Assembly: GCA_030826885.1 (NCBI GenBank)
Contig: JAUUDF010000045.1
Coordinates: 1-64,000 of the forward strand
Origin: Sulfurovum sp.
GTDB lineage: Bacteria; Campylobacterota; Campylobacteria; Campylobacterales; Sulfurovaceae
Direction: 5' to 3'
DNA: 64,000 nt
The notes under the pieces are model-generated. The model was not told the origin of the DNA. It made no database searches and worked only from the letters and a program-made list of their open reading frames with translations. Every line of letters begins with the position of its first letter. Within the stretch, counting starts at the first letter, position 1. The position numbers and the translations under genes were made by a program. Positions 17,024 through 25,515 of this stretch are shown here, in pieces.

Positions 17024-17805
17024 TGTCTCTTTTTGTCGTTTTCTGTGTCGGAGGCACAGCTTTCACAATTCTCCGCTCCGAGCATCTGCAGCAGTTCGAC
17101 TTCACAGAAGTGTCCATCCTGGCCATGGATATGGAACGTTTCACGCTTGTCACTGATGTCATGGAAGGCAAGTTCACGGTTGACGTGTGCCACCTTGTTC
17201 GCATACTCCAGAATGACCGAAATGTCATGGCTGACGACAATGACCGTCATGGTCTGGTTGAGCATTTTGATCAGATCGTAGATCTCTTTTTGTCCTTTGA
17301 CATCGATGCTGGCGGTCGGTTCGTCTAGTATGAGCAGCTTTGGATGCGCACAGAGCGCTCTGGCGATCATGACACGCTGACGCTGCCCGCCGGAGAGATC
17401 ACCGATGCGGTGATGGGCATAGGCATCCATGCCCACCTGTGAGAGTGCGCCCATGGCACAGGCGATCTCCTCTTTGCCGTAGCCAAAAAGCGGTCGTTTG
17501 CTGCCTACATGCCCAATGAGCACCACCTCTATGACTTTGATGGGAAATTCGGTATTGACATTGGTATTTTGGGGAACATAGCCGACACTCTGGCGCATTT
17601 TTGAAGGAGGGTTGCCGAAAATACGGATGCTTCCGCTTTGGGGCTTGAGCAGTCCGAGCATGAGTCTGAGAAGCGTCGATTTTCCGCCGCCGTTGGGACC
17701 GATAATAGCAAGAAAATCGAGCGGATCGACCGAGAGGTTGATGTGTTCGAGTACAGGTTCTTTGTCGTAGGAGAAACTTACATCAGAGATCTCGACGGCT
17801 TTCAT
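17005..17805 (-). CDS. znuC: Zinc/manganese ABC transporter ATPase (ZnuC-like)
   Basis: 266 residues: Walker A GPNGGGKST, signature LSGGQRQR, Walker B LLILDEPTA, H-loop VSHD. The C-terminal tail is longer than average and carries several His and Cys (HIHGQDGHFCEVE, CESCAS), a possible metal-sensing extension. Middle gene of the znuA-znuC-znuB operon, directly adjoining znuA. Confidence 0.9.
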   Translation of the reverse strand: MKAVEISDVSFSYDKEPVLEHINLSVDPLDFLAIIGPNGGGKSTLLRLMLGLLKPQSGSIRIFGNPPSKMRQSVGYVPQNTNVNTEFPIKVIEVVLIGHVGSKRPLFGYGKEEIACAMGALSQVGMDAYAHHRIGDLSGGQRQRVMIARALCAHPKLLILDEPTASIDVKGQKEIYDLIKMLNQTMTVIVVSHDISVILEYANKVAHVNRELAFHDISDKRETFHIHGQDGHFCEVELLQMLGAENCESCASDTENDKKRQWREKP

Positions 17806-18675
17806 TTATTGGGCTCCGGCAATCGCCCTGGCAATGCGTATGAGGTTAGCAGACCAGTCCGCTGCAAGCGGAGAGATTTTGATGACGGGAATATGCAGCT
17901 CAGAAGCGATGATCTTCGCGCTGCTGTCAGAAAATTCGGGCTGGGTGAAGATGGCGCGTATGTGTTTGGCTTTAGCCTCTTTGATGAGTTTGACCAGTTC
18001 TCTGGGTTTGGGCTTCTTGCCTTCTACCTCTACGGGAACCTGTAGAAGGTCATACTCTTTTGCAAAATAGCCCCATGAAGGATGAAAGACCATGAAAGCA
18101 GCCGATCTTGGCAGCGGGGAGAGGAGTGTACGGATGGTACTGTCGGTCTGGTCCACTTTGGCAAGAAAGGCCGTGAGGTTCTGTTTGTAGTAGGCATCGT
18201 GTGCCGGATCGGCATGGGAGAGTGCCGTGTAAATGTGCCGGGCAATGATGCGCACGTTTGCCGGGGCGGTCCAGATGTGCGGGTCGAGTCCCTCCTCATG
18301 GTGGTGCCCCTCTTCATCATTGTGATGTTTATTTTCATGGTGGTGCTCATGTGCCATTGGCAGTTTTTCAACCCCCTCACTCAGGTCAATAATTTTCATG
18401 GTAGGGTTCAGGTCCTTAAAACGCGGCAGCCAGGTATGCTCGAACTCCACACCGATGGCAAAGTAGAGCTGCGCGTTGGCCGCCTGCTTCATTTGTGAAG
18501 GTTTTGGTTCATAGGTGTGCGGTGAAGCACCGGGAGGTACCATTGTGGTGACAGTCACCTTCTCAGCACCAATGGCTTTGACGTAGCTCGCTTCGGGCAG
18601 AATGCTTACAAGCACGTTTATATTTGCCAATATGAACGTGCTTGCCAGTATGTGTACAAGGAGTAGTTTTTTCAT
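17806..18675 (-). CDS. znuA: Zinc-binding periplasmic protein (ZnuA-like)
   Basis: 289 residues from MKKLLLVH at 18675, with an N-terminal signal sequence. Metal ligands of the cluster A-I fold are seen: His in SPHTYEP, His in LDPHIW, His in FHPSWGYF, and a C-terminal Asp/Glu region. The His-rich loop AHEHHHENKHHNDEEGHHHEE (about 108-127) marks zinc rather than manganese specificity. The ORF track adds 13 residues upstream, which would cover the promoter; the MKK start is preferred. Confidence 0.9.
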   Translation of the reverse strand: MKKLLLVHILASTFILANINVLVSILPEASYVKAIGAEKVTVTTMVPPGASPHTYEPKPSQMKQAANAQLYFAIGVEFEHTWLPRFKDLNPTMKIIDLSEGVEKLPMAHEHHHENKHHNDEEGHHHEEGLDPHIWTAPANVRIIARHIYTALSHADPAHDAYYKQNLTAFLAKVDQTDSTIRTLLSPLPRSAAFMVFHPSWGYFAKEYDLLQVPVEVEGKKPKPRELVKLIKEAKAKHIRAIFTQPEFSDSSAKIIASELHIPVIKISPLAADWSANLIRIARAIAGAQ

Positions 18676-18682
18676 AAAAGCG

Positions 18683-18713
18683 ATTATAGCGAAAAACCCA
18701 AAGTTCCTCAACA
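18683..18713 (-). promoter_or_regulatory. znuA promoter, leaderless layout
   Basis: On the minus strand TTGAGG, a 17-base spacer and TATAAT are followed after seven bases by the znuA ATG. The predicted transcription start therefore falls at the start codon. No Zur-type dyad was recognised over it. Confidence 0.55.
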
Positions 18714-18766
18714 TCAGTATGAAGTTATGGTATACTTTGGCAAAAAAGACGTGCGAGGAAGCAATA

Positions 18767-19465
18767 ATGAGAAAAACATGGATGGCCGTTTTGACAGGTA
18801 CACTGCTTATGCTTGGCGGGTGCGGGGGAGGTACGACCTACACCCAAAACACCGGCAGCCATTATGTCTATGACTTTGCGGTCAATACTGAAGGGTGGCA
18901 GGGCGGATTTTCCGACTATGCCCCCGGGCAGGAAGCGGCAATGCAGCTGCGCTACGGCTTTACCCGACTGCCTGCTCCACTTGACGAGTCTGATGGGGCG
19001 GTGGTACTAAGCGGTATCAACATCAGTGACGATCTTTTTATGTACATGAAGAACAAAATCACAGGTCTGGATGCCAACACGACCTATAATCTGAATTTCA
19101 GTGTGCAGTTCGCGTCCAATGCCCCTGCCGGAAGTTTGGCCGGAGAAGGGGTGTACCTCAAGGTGGGTGCCTCAAACATAGAACCGCAGAGTGTGCCGGA
19201 TGCTTCAGGCAGATACACCATGAATATCGACAAAGGCAATCAGGCTGCCGGCGGGCAGCATATGAGAGTCATCGGTAATGTCTCCAATGACTCCAACAGT
19301 ACCGACTATAGACTCAAACGTCTCTCAACCGGCACACCGTTTAAACTACGTACGGACGAGAACGGATCGCTCTGGGTCATTGTCGGTACGGACTCTGCGT
19401 ATGACGGGCAGACAACAATCTTTTACAACCAGGTCGATATTGAGATGGCAAAAACTTCGGAGTAA
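18767..19465 (+). CDS. Lipoprotein with beta-sandwich-like body
   Basis: 232 residues from ATG at 18767 with a lipoprotein signal ending in MLGGCGGG. The body (DFAVNTEGWQGGFSDYAPG, then a Gly/Asn-rich beta-type sequence) resembles carbohydrate-binding or lectin-like sandwich domains, but I do not recognise the family. A -10 box TATACT lies at 18731. It ends just where a truncated cytochrome frame begins, so its 3' end may be natural or may mark a deletion joint. Confidence 0.7.
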   Translation: MRKTWMAVLTGTLLMLGGCGGGTTYTQNTGSHYVYDFAVNTEGWQGGFSDYAPGQEAAMQLRYGFTRLPAPLDESDGAVVLSGINISDDLFMYMKNKITGLDANTTYNLNFSVQFASNAPAGSLAGEGVYLKVGASNIEPQSVPDASGRYTMNIDKGNQAAGGQHMRVIGNVSNDSNSTDYRLKRLSTGTPFKLRTDENGSLWVIVGTDSAYDGQTTIFYNQVDIEMAKTSE

Positions 19466-20811
19466 AATCTGGAGATACAGCAACAAACTCTTCCCGGGCT
19501 CCAACCTGCAACCGGATGTCGGTCTGGCAGGCAAAAAAGCGCCAGGCACCACACCTGAAACACTGACCTTCAATGCGCAGCATCAGTGGTGGGAAGCTGA
19601 AGGTATTCCATTGACCCCTTACAATGATGACGGCAGCAAAAACTACTACCCTAGTCAAAGTCACGGCAAAAGACAGCAATGGCAATGTACTTGCCACAGC
19701 CAAGGTCGTCCTGCCGGTGAGTGACGAGATGGATTGTAAACGCTGCCATGCCAGCAGTTCGCTCGCTCCCAAAGCCAAGCCAAGTACCGGCTGGGTCAAT
19801 GACGCTGATCCGGAAAAAGATTTCAAATACAATGTCCTGCGACTCCATGATGAGCGTATGCCAACAGCGGTCAGCGATCATCTTGCAGAGCTTCAATCCA
19901 AGGGATATGACTACAATGCCTCCGGGCTCGAAGCGACTGCCAGAGCAGGTACACCTGTGATGTGTGCGGTCTGTCACAGCTCCAATGCACTGCCTGGAAC
20001 CGGTATAGCCGGTGGAAAACCCTTTACGCAGGCTATGCATGGTTATCATGCCCATGTCACTGATCCCTATACCAACATGACACTTAACGACAGCACCAAC
20101 AGAGGTGCCTGCTATGCCTGCCACCCCGGTGCCCAGACCAAATGTCTGCGCGGTGCCATGGGTGATGCCAAAGATTCCAGTGGTAACAATGTCATGCAGT
20201 GCCAAAGCTGTCACGGACACATGGCCAATGTCGGCAGTGCCGACAGGAAAGGCTGGCTGGATGAGCCCAACTGTCAGGCATGTCACCATGACGGTAAGAG
20301 AGAGACGTCAGCCATTGACCCTGCGACGAACACACTCAGACATGTAGTTGATACCAAATTCGCCACCAATCTCAATACACCGGTAAGTGGGCTGAGTCTC
20401 TATCGATTCAGCAAGGGTCACGGCAAACTGCAGTGTGAAGCGTGTCATGGTTCCACCCATGCGATCTACCCGGCACATCAGGCAGACAACCTGCTCGCAG
20501 AAGGGCTCCAGGGGCATGCCGGCACCATCGGTGAGTGTAGCGCGTGTCACAGTACGGTACCCAATATAGTCACAGGCGGTCCGCACGGCATGCATCCGGT
20601 AGGACAATCCTGGGTAAAAGGACATGAGCATGTCGCAGAAAAAAATGCGGCACAGTGTAAAGTCTGCCATGGCCAAAACTATCGAGGCAGCGCGCTGTCC
20701 AGAATGTTCACCACACGTACACTCAGCGTGGAGCACGGCACCAAAACACTCCAAAAAGGTCATCAAGTCTCCTGCTATGACTGCCACAACGGACCAAACG
20801 GAGGAGACTGA
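19466..20811 (+). pseudogene. Multihaem (nine CxxCH) cytochrome c, N-truncated and frameshifted
   Basis: Nine CxxCH haem motifs (CKRCH, CAVCH, CYACH, CQSCH, CQACH, CEACH, CSACH, CKVCH, CYDCH) lie between 19738 and 20811. The haem-bearing frame opens at ATG 19624, but the preceding 150 bp code in another frame for NKLFPGSNLQPDVGLAG and WWEAEGIPLTPYNDDGSKNYY, the segment that normally runs into LVKVTAKDSNGNVLA. The frame changes at the CCC run 19649-19651 (one extra or two missing bases). No signal peptide or usual N-terminal haem region precedes it. A periplasmic electron carrier gene in decay. Confidence 0.75.
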
Positions 20812-20855
20812 TGTCTTCATAAAAATTTCATCAAAATAGTGCATACTTGCGACAA

Positions 20856-21008
20856 ATGACACAAAGGTTTATAGATGCATATAAAAAATGGAAACAAGAT
20901 ATACCAAGGACAGAGATTGCATTTCTGCTGCTTTTCGCAGCGGAATTTACCTACTATCTTTTGATCCTGCAAACCGGTATTGTTACCTACCATTCGATGA
21001 ACCGTTGA
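20856..21008 (+). CDS. Small single-span membrane protein (50 aa)
   Basis: A 50-residue ORF with a charged N-terminal helix (YKKWKQDIPRTEI) and one membrane segment (AFLLLFAAEFTYYLLIL). No SD is visible, and it lies between the cytochrome and VWA genes. It could be a small membrane anchor or a chance ORF. Confidence 0.35.
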   Translation: MTQRFIDAYKKWKQDIPRTEIAFLLLFAAEFTYYLLILQTGIVTYHSMNR

Positions 21009-21080
21009 GTTGAATGCAACACATTGCCCAGATGACCGACAAAGAGATTGTCTTCCTCAATGTAGGAGAGTTTCTTATGG

Positions 21081-21086
21081 TATAAT
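21081..21086 (+). promoter_or_regulatory. Extended -10 seven bases before the VWA gene
   Basis: TGGTATAAT ends seven bases before the ATG at 21094, again implying a leaderless transcript. It sets the start at 21094 rather than the upstream alternatives in the ORF track. Confidence 0.55.
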
Positions 21087-21093
21087 CCCTTCC

Positions 21094-22290
21094 ATGACTG
21101 CAACCGAAAAACTTGAAACCGCCAAAGCCAAACTGATGCTGGAGCATCCCTACATAGGCTCCATTGCCGCGATGCTGCGCTATGACGACAACCCCGATAC
21201 CCTGACATTCCACAGTGACGGAGTGCATCTGCATTTTAACGGTGAATACATTGAACAGGCGCCGCTTGATGAAGTGGAGTTCGCACTTGCGAACGGGGCG
21301 ATGCATGCGCTTTTGAGGCATCAGGAACGCATGGAGGGACGGGTAGGACGTCTATGGCAGGCGGCGACCGACCTGACGGTCAATAGTATGCTGGTCAAAA
21401 ACGGCTATACACTGCCTGCCTATGTCTACTACGATGAACGCTTCGACGGGATGTATGCCGAAGAGATATACGACATGCTGCAAGAGGAGATGACCTACAA
21501 CGATACACTCGACGAGGCGGAAGCTCCCACTCCTGACGACGCACCTCCTCAGGAAGATTCGCAGAAAACAGAAAATACCCCTTCGCAGGGTAACGAGTCC
21601 TCCCGAAACAGTACCTCCGAATCTGACACACCCCCGATTGAACAGCTTCAGGCGGAAGAGATAGCCGCACTCGAAGAGGAACTTGCAGAGTATTTCGAGC
21701 AGCTCTTTGCCAAGTACAAACGGCAGGATGCCCTGCCCAAGGGGATGGAGCTTGTCGTACCGCATCTTTTTTCGCATACTATCGACTGGAGAGAGTCACT
21801 CTACCGCTACATTGCCGAGTTTGCCAAGAGTACCTACAGTTTCATGCCGCCGAACATGAAGTACCTCTATAGGGGAATCGCACTGCCGAGTCTGAGTTCA
21901 GACCTGCTGCGCATTGTCATTGCTGTCGATACTTCCGGCTCTGTCGGTGAGACGCTGCTGAGTGTTTTTCTGGGTGAAGTGGAAAGCATCATGCAAAGTT
22001 ACGGCAATTACGAAATAGACCTTATCAGCGCCGATACCAAAGTCCATGATCATACGACCTATCTGCCCGGAGAGCGGCTTGCATATACGCTCAAAGGCGG
22101 CGGAGGTACCGACTTCCGGCCGGTCTTTGCCTATATTGACCGGCACATAGACTACCTGACACTGCTGCTCTATTTTACCGACGGCATGGGAACCTTTCCC
22201 GATGTCGAACCTACTTACGATGTCATGTGGGTCATGCCTGAGGCAAAAGAGGTGCCGTTTGGGGAAGTACTACAAATACAGGGCCAATAG
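21094..22290 (+). CDS. VWA-domain protein of the DUF2201 type (MoxR partner)
   Basis: 398 residues. The N-terminal half is a DUF2201 metallopeptidase-like domain (residues 1-120, with ALLRHQERMEGR where an HExxH-like motif could be expected but is not intact). An acidic, low-complexity linker follows (about 140-195). The C-terminal VWA domain has the MIDAS: VIAVDTSGSVGE, the threonine in GGGGTDFRP, and YFTDGMG. Such proteins work with MoxR ATPases; the MoxR gene at 10200 is the obvious partner. It is followed after 3 bp by a C39-peptidase gene, hence an operon. Confidence 0.82.
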   Translation: MTATEKLETAKAKLMLEHPYIGSIAAMLRYDDNPDTLTFHSDGVHLHFNGEYIEQAPLDEVEFALANGAMHALLRHQERMEGRVGRLWQAATDLTVNSMLVKNGYTLPAYVYYDERFDGMYAEEIYDMLQEEMTYNDTLDEAEAPTPDDAPPQEDSQKTENTPSQGNESSRNSTSESDTPPIEQLQAEEIAALEEELAEYFEQLFAKYKRQDALPKGMELVVPHLFSHTIDWRESLYRYIAEFAKSTYSFMPPNMKYLYRGIALPSLSSDLLRIVIAVDTSGSVGETLLSVFLGEVESIMQSYGNYEIDLISADTKVHDHTTYLPGERLAYTLKGGGGTDFRPVFAYIDRHIDYLTLLLYFTDGMGTFPDVEPTYDVMWVMPEAKEVPFGEVLQIQGQ

Positions 22291-22293
22291 ACA

Positions 22294-23061
22294 ATGGGCA
22301 TGATGTTCGGTATGCTTGCCGCACTCTATGTCCTTTTTGTACTCATAGGCATAGTGACACTCCATAGGCCGTCGCACAGAGTGTATTGGTTCATCATGGG
22401 TATACTGCTCATGCTCTATGCCATGACTGTGCTGCTTTCGCTCAACGATGCATGGTTGTCGACGCTTCCTCTGCTGATGCAAAAAAATATAACCCTCCTT
22501 CAGTGGTATGTGCTTGGCTGTATGGTTGTGATGGTGAGCGTCTATTTTTTTTACAGAAAAAACCCGGGGCGTATTGTCGTGCTTCATCTGGTTTTCCTTG
22601 CATTGTTTTACTATGTCAATGAACCTGTTTACCCTTATGTGCAGGCTGTCAACAACCCGAAGGTTCCTTTCACGGAAGAGACGACGCTCTACAGCTGTGC
22701 CTGTGCGGCACTTTCTACACTTCTCAAGCAGCTTGGCATCAAAGAGGTTGGTGAAAAGGAGGCCTGCCAGGTGATGGGTACGACACGGAACGGTTCGGGT
22801 GCAGGGCAGATACGCTATGCCTTTGGCAGATTGGGCATTGCCTATAAGGCATTGTTTAATGCCTCGATCGATGCTGTAAGTGCTCCTGCCATTCTTTTTG
22901 TGGACAGACGCGGAGGTCATGAGAACCATGCAGTGGTCTATTTGGGAATGAAGAACGGACTTTACAGCATTTACGATCCGATGGAAGGCAGAAAAACACT
23001 TTCTAAAAACGTACTTGATGCACTATGGCACGGTCGGGGTGTAGAGGTTGTACCGCATTAA
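22294..23061 (+). CDS. Membrane-anchored C39-like cysteine peptidase
   Basis: 255 residues. Residues 1-110 hold about four membrane helices. The rest is a C39 (papain-like) domain with the likely nucleophile Cys135 in LYSCACAALSTLL, the catalytic His in ENHAVVYLG (about 212) and Asp in IYDPMEG (about 228). C39 enzymes cut leader peptides after double glycine, usually as part of an ABC exporter; here no ABC domain exists. It sits 3 bp after the VWA gene and 60 bp before the MotA-like gene. A role in processing a protein at the membrane is inference. Confidence 0.75.
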   Translation: MGMMFGMLAALYVLFVLIGIVTLHRPSHRVYWFIMGILLMLYAMTVLLSLNDAWLSTLPLLMQKNITLLQWYVLGCMVVMVSVYFFYRKNPGRIVVLHLVFLALFYYVNEPVYPYVQAVNNPKVPFTEETTLYSCACAALSTLLKQLGIKEVGEKEACQVMGTTRNGSGAGQIRYAFGRLGIAYKALFNASIDAVSAPAILFVDRRGGHENHAVVYLGMKNGLYSIYDPMEGRKTLSKNVLDALWHGRGVEVVPH

Positions 23062-23121
23062 TAAATCTGTGTTAATATTAACCTACTATACTAACGCAAT
23101 ATCATCACTCCAGGAAGTTTC

Positions 23122-24240
23122 ATGTACGACATCGTTTCAGATACCAAACCGACCTCATGTTTTTTCAATGCCTTTATCATTGTGCTCATACCCATGCTCT
23201 TTTTGGCGGCACTTGCCCTCGGCTATGCGGGCTTGCTGCCGTTTGGGGTTGAACTGCATACGCTGGTCATCATCGCATTCATTTTTGTGGTCTTTGTCGC
23301 GTTCGTGCGGCACAATGCCAACTATGCAGCCTGCCACATGCGCGGTTCGTTCGCCAAAATGGAAGAGAAACTGCAGAAGGAGCTTCGTGCCAACGCCCTG
23401 ACCATTATGGGAAAGACCAAATCGACGCTGCATGTGAAGGATTTTATGGAGGAGTACTACAAGGATATTCGAAACGACAACTTCGCACGTGTCGCCCCCT
23501 CTGTCTTTCCGATGCTTGGTATTTTGGGAACCTTCATCGCCATTGCCGTCTCCATGCCGGATTTCACCGTAAAAGACCTCGATGCACTCGATAAAGAGAT
23601 ATCGGTGATGCTCTCGGGTATCGGTACGGCATTTTACGCCTCCATCTACGGGATCGCCCTTTCGCTCATTTGGACCTATTTTGAGAAGCGGGGCAGTTCC
23701 AAAATAGACAAAACGCTCTATGACCTGGAAAAACTCTACGATGCACGCGTCTGGAAAGAGGCGGAGCTGCTCAAACACGAACATATGCAGAGTGAACTCA
23801 AAGATCAGGAGATCGTCAAAACGCTCAAAGAGACTTTCAATACGGACTTTGTCAGGGAGATGAACGAGCAGTATCTCAAACATTTTACCGCTGTGGTCTC
23901 CGACACGACAGAAGGGTTTAGGCAGATCACGCAGAATATGCAGCGTGTCTCACATGAACTCAAAGAGACACTTGAGACGATTCACAGCAGAGAAGAGAGT
24001 GTTAATGCGGTCGATGCCATCAGCCGTAACATAGAGGGATTCAATGAAAATGCCAGAAGTCTTCAGCAGGCGATGCAGAAGTTTGACGGTACGGTTGATC
24101 ATACCTTCGAAAAAATAGACGAGGAGGTAGGGCAGATCGTCGAAAAACTGGCAACCTTTGCACGTGTTCTCTCTGAACAGAACATAGAAGTGATGCAGAC
24201 ACTCGCTTCGCTTAAAAAGAGCCGGAAAGAGAGCGAATGA
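23122..24240 (+). CDS. MotA/TolQ/ExbB-type proton channel (ZorA-like)
   Basis: 372 residues. Membrane helices at about 14-39, 45-62, 128-146 and 166-190, the last two forming the MotA/ExbB core (FPMLGILGTFIAIAV; MLSGIGTAFYASIYGIALSL). Residues 195-372 form a long cytosolic coiled-coil tail, as in ZorA of Zorya defence systems and unlike flagellar MotA. SD AGGAAG precedes the ATG. The next gene, its MotB/OmpA partner, overlaps by 2 bp. Energy from the proton or sodium gradient would drive the tail, whose target is unknown. No ZorC, ZorD or ZorE gene follows. Confidence 0.8.
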   Translation: MYDIVSDTKPTSCFFNAFIIVLIPMLFLAALALGYAGLLPFGVELHTLVIIAFIFVVFVAFVRHNANYAACHMRGSFAKMEEKLQKELRANALTIMGKTKSTLHVKDFMEEYYKDIRNDNFARVAPSVFPMLGILGTFIAIAVSMPDFTVKDLDALDKEISVMLSGIGTAFYASIYGIALSLIWTYFEKRGSSKIDKTLYDLEKLYDARVWKEAELLKHEHMQSELKDQEIVKTLKETFNTDFVREMNEQYLKHFTAVVSDTTEGFRQITQNMQRVSHELKETLETIHSREESVNAVDAISRNIEGFNENARSLQQAMQKFDGTVDHTFEKIDEEVGQIVEKLATFARVLSEQNIEVMQTLASLKKSRKESE

Positions 24241-25352
24241 TGTTTCGCAAAAAAGAGAACGACGAAGGGACGAATTTCTGGATATCGTATGCCGATCTTA
24301 TGGCAGGACTGCTTTTCGTTTTCATTTTGCTTATCGGTGCCATTGTCTCCAAATCGATCATCCTTAAAAGCAGTCTGCATGAAAAAGAGGACAAACTTAC
24401 GGCACTCTCACAGACACTCAAAAGCAAGGAGCAGAAACTTCATGAGCTTGGGAGTGCGTTGACAAAGAATACGGAAGCACTTAGCCAACGGGAGACACAG
24501 CTGCATGAAAAAATGCAAACCCTGACACTCAAAGAGGCGGAGATACGCAAGCTTAACCGTATGCTGCTTGAGGCAAATACCCAAAAAGATGCACTGAGCA
24601 AAAAGATCGTACTGGTGCAAAACCTCCTTTCAGATACCAATGCATCCCTTGAAAAGAGCAAACGCTCACTCAGGGCATATGAAGGGAAAATACTGGTACT
24701 CTCCAATGCCCTGAGTCAAAGCAAGGAAGCCGTTGAGGAAAAAGATGCCAAGATGCTTCAGCTGCTCAATGCACTCGATGAGAAGCAGACGAAATACGAT
24801 ACGCTTGTCGCGAGACTCCAGCAGCAAAAAGCACAGATAAAATCATTGACAGGTATCAAGCTCAAGGTCATTGCCGCGCTCAAAGAGGCACTGGGCAGTA
24901 AGATAGCCATAGACAAAAAGAGCGGGTCATTGCGTCTTGCATCGAACATTCTTTTTGACAAGGGCAGTGCGGTACTCAAAGAGGATGCCAAAAGTGAGCT
25001 GAAGAAGGCATTTGAAGAGTACATCGGTACGCTGGTGAGTGATCAGCGTATCAAGCCGCATCTGGATAAGATTATCATTGAAGGGCATACCGACAGTGAC
25101 GGCGGCTACCTCTACAACCTCGACCTTTCACAGAAACGGGCGTTGGCGGTGATGAACTATCTGCTTACACTCGACATTGCCAGAGAGTATGACCTCAAAC
25201 CGCTTCTTATCGCTTCGGGAAGAGCCTACCTTGACCCGATAAAGATTAACGGAGTAGAGGATAAAGAGGCATCAAGACGTATCGAGATAAAGTTCAGGCT
25301 TAAAAACGAAGATGCCATGCATGAAATAGAGAAGGTACTCGATGTGCAGTAA
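24240..25352 (+). CDS. MotB/OmpA-type stator protein (ZorB-like)
   Basis: About 370 residues. One membrane helix near the N-terminus, FWISYADLMAGLLFVFILL, contains the ion-carrying Asp of MotB/ZorB proteins. A long periplasmic coiled coil (about 45-205) leads to an OmpA peptidoglycan-binding domain (IIIEGHTDSDGG, NLDLSQKRALAVMNYL, EASRRIEIKF). Zorya ZorB proteins have the same plan, though this one has a longer coiled coil. It forms an ion-driven, wall-anchored complex with the preceding protein. The true first residue may be the ATG at 24240 or 24241. Confidence 0.8.
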   Translation: MFRKKENDEGTNFWISYADLMAGLLFVFILLIGAIVSKSIILKSSLHEKEDKLTALSQTLKSKEQKLHELGSALTKNTEALSQRETQLHEKMQTLTLKEAEIRKLNRMLLEANTQKDALSKKIVLVQNLLSDTNASLEKSKRSLRAYEGKILVLSNALSQSKEAVEEKDAKMLQLLNALDEKQTKYDTLVARLQQQKAQIKSLTGIKLKVIAALKEALGSKIAIDKKSGSLRLASNILFDKGSAVLKEDAKSELKKAFEEYIGTLVSDQRIKPHLDKIIIEGHTDSDGGYLYNLDLSQKRALAVMNYLLTLDIAREYDLKPLLIASGRAYLDPIKINGVEDKEASRRIEIKFRLKNEDAMHEIEKVLDVQ

Positions 25353-25515
25353 CTTTCGGCCCAAAAATTTGCAGCGTGCCAAAGAGACACTTTCGCGTCA
25401 GTTAGAGACAGTAGAACACTCACGCAGCAACCAGCCGCAACAGCAGGAACGTGCACCAGAGAAACAAAAAAAAGTCTCCCTGTTGTACAGAATATTACAT
25501 TTTTTCAGGCGTTAG
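25342..25515 (+). CDS. Small basic protein overlapping the MotB-like gene (57 aa)
   Basis: A 57-residue ORF starting 11 bp inside the end of the MotB-like gene, below the ORF-track limit. It is Gln/Lys/Arg-rich with an amphipathic C-terminal tail, SLLYRILHFFRR. The overlap suggests translational coupling, which would make it the fifth gene of the cassette. It converges on mltG with a 4-bp overlap. No homology recognised; chance ORF not excluded. Confidence 0.45.
   Translation: MCSNFRPKNLQRAKETLSRQLETVEHSRSNQPQQQERAPEKQKKVSLLYRILHFFRR

Noticed and set aside
23122-25352. Complete Zorya defence system
   Set aside because: Only ZorA/ZorB-like genes are present; no ZorC, ZorD or ZorE is found, so I call only the motor pair.
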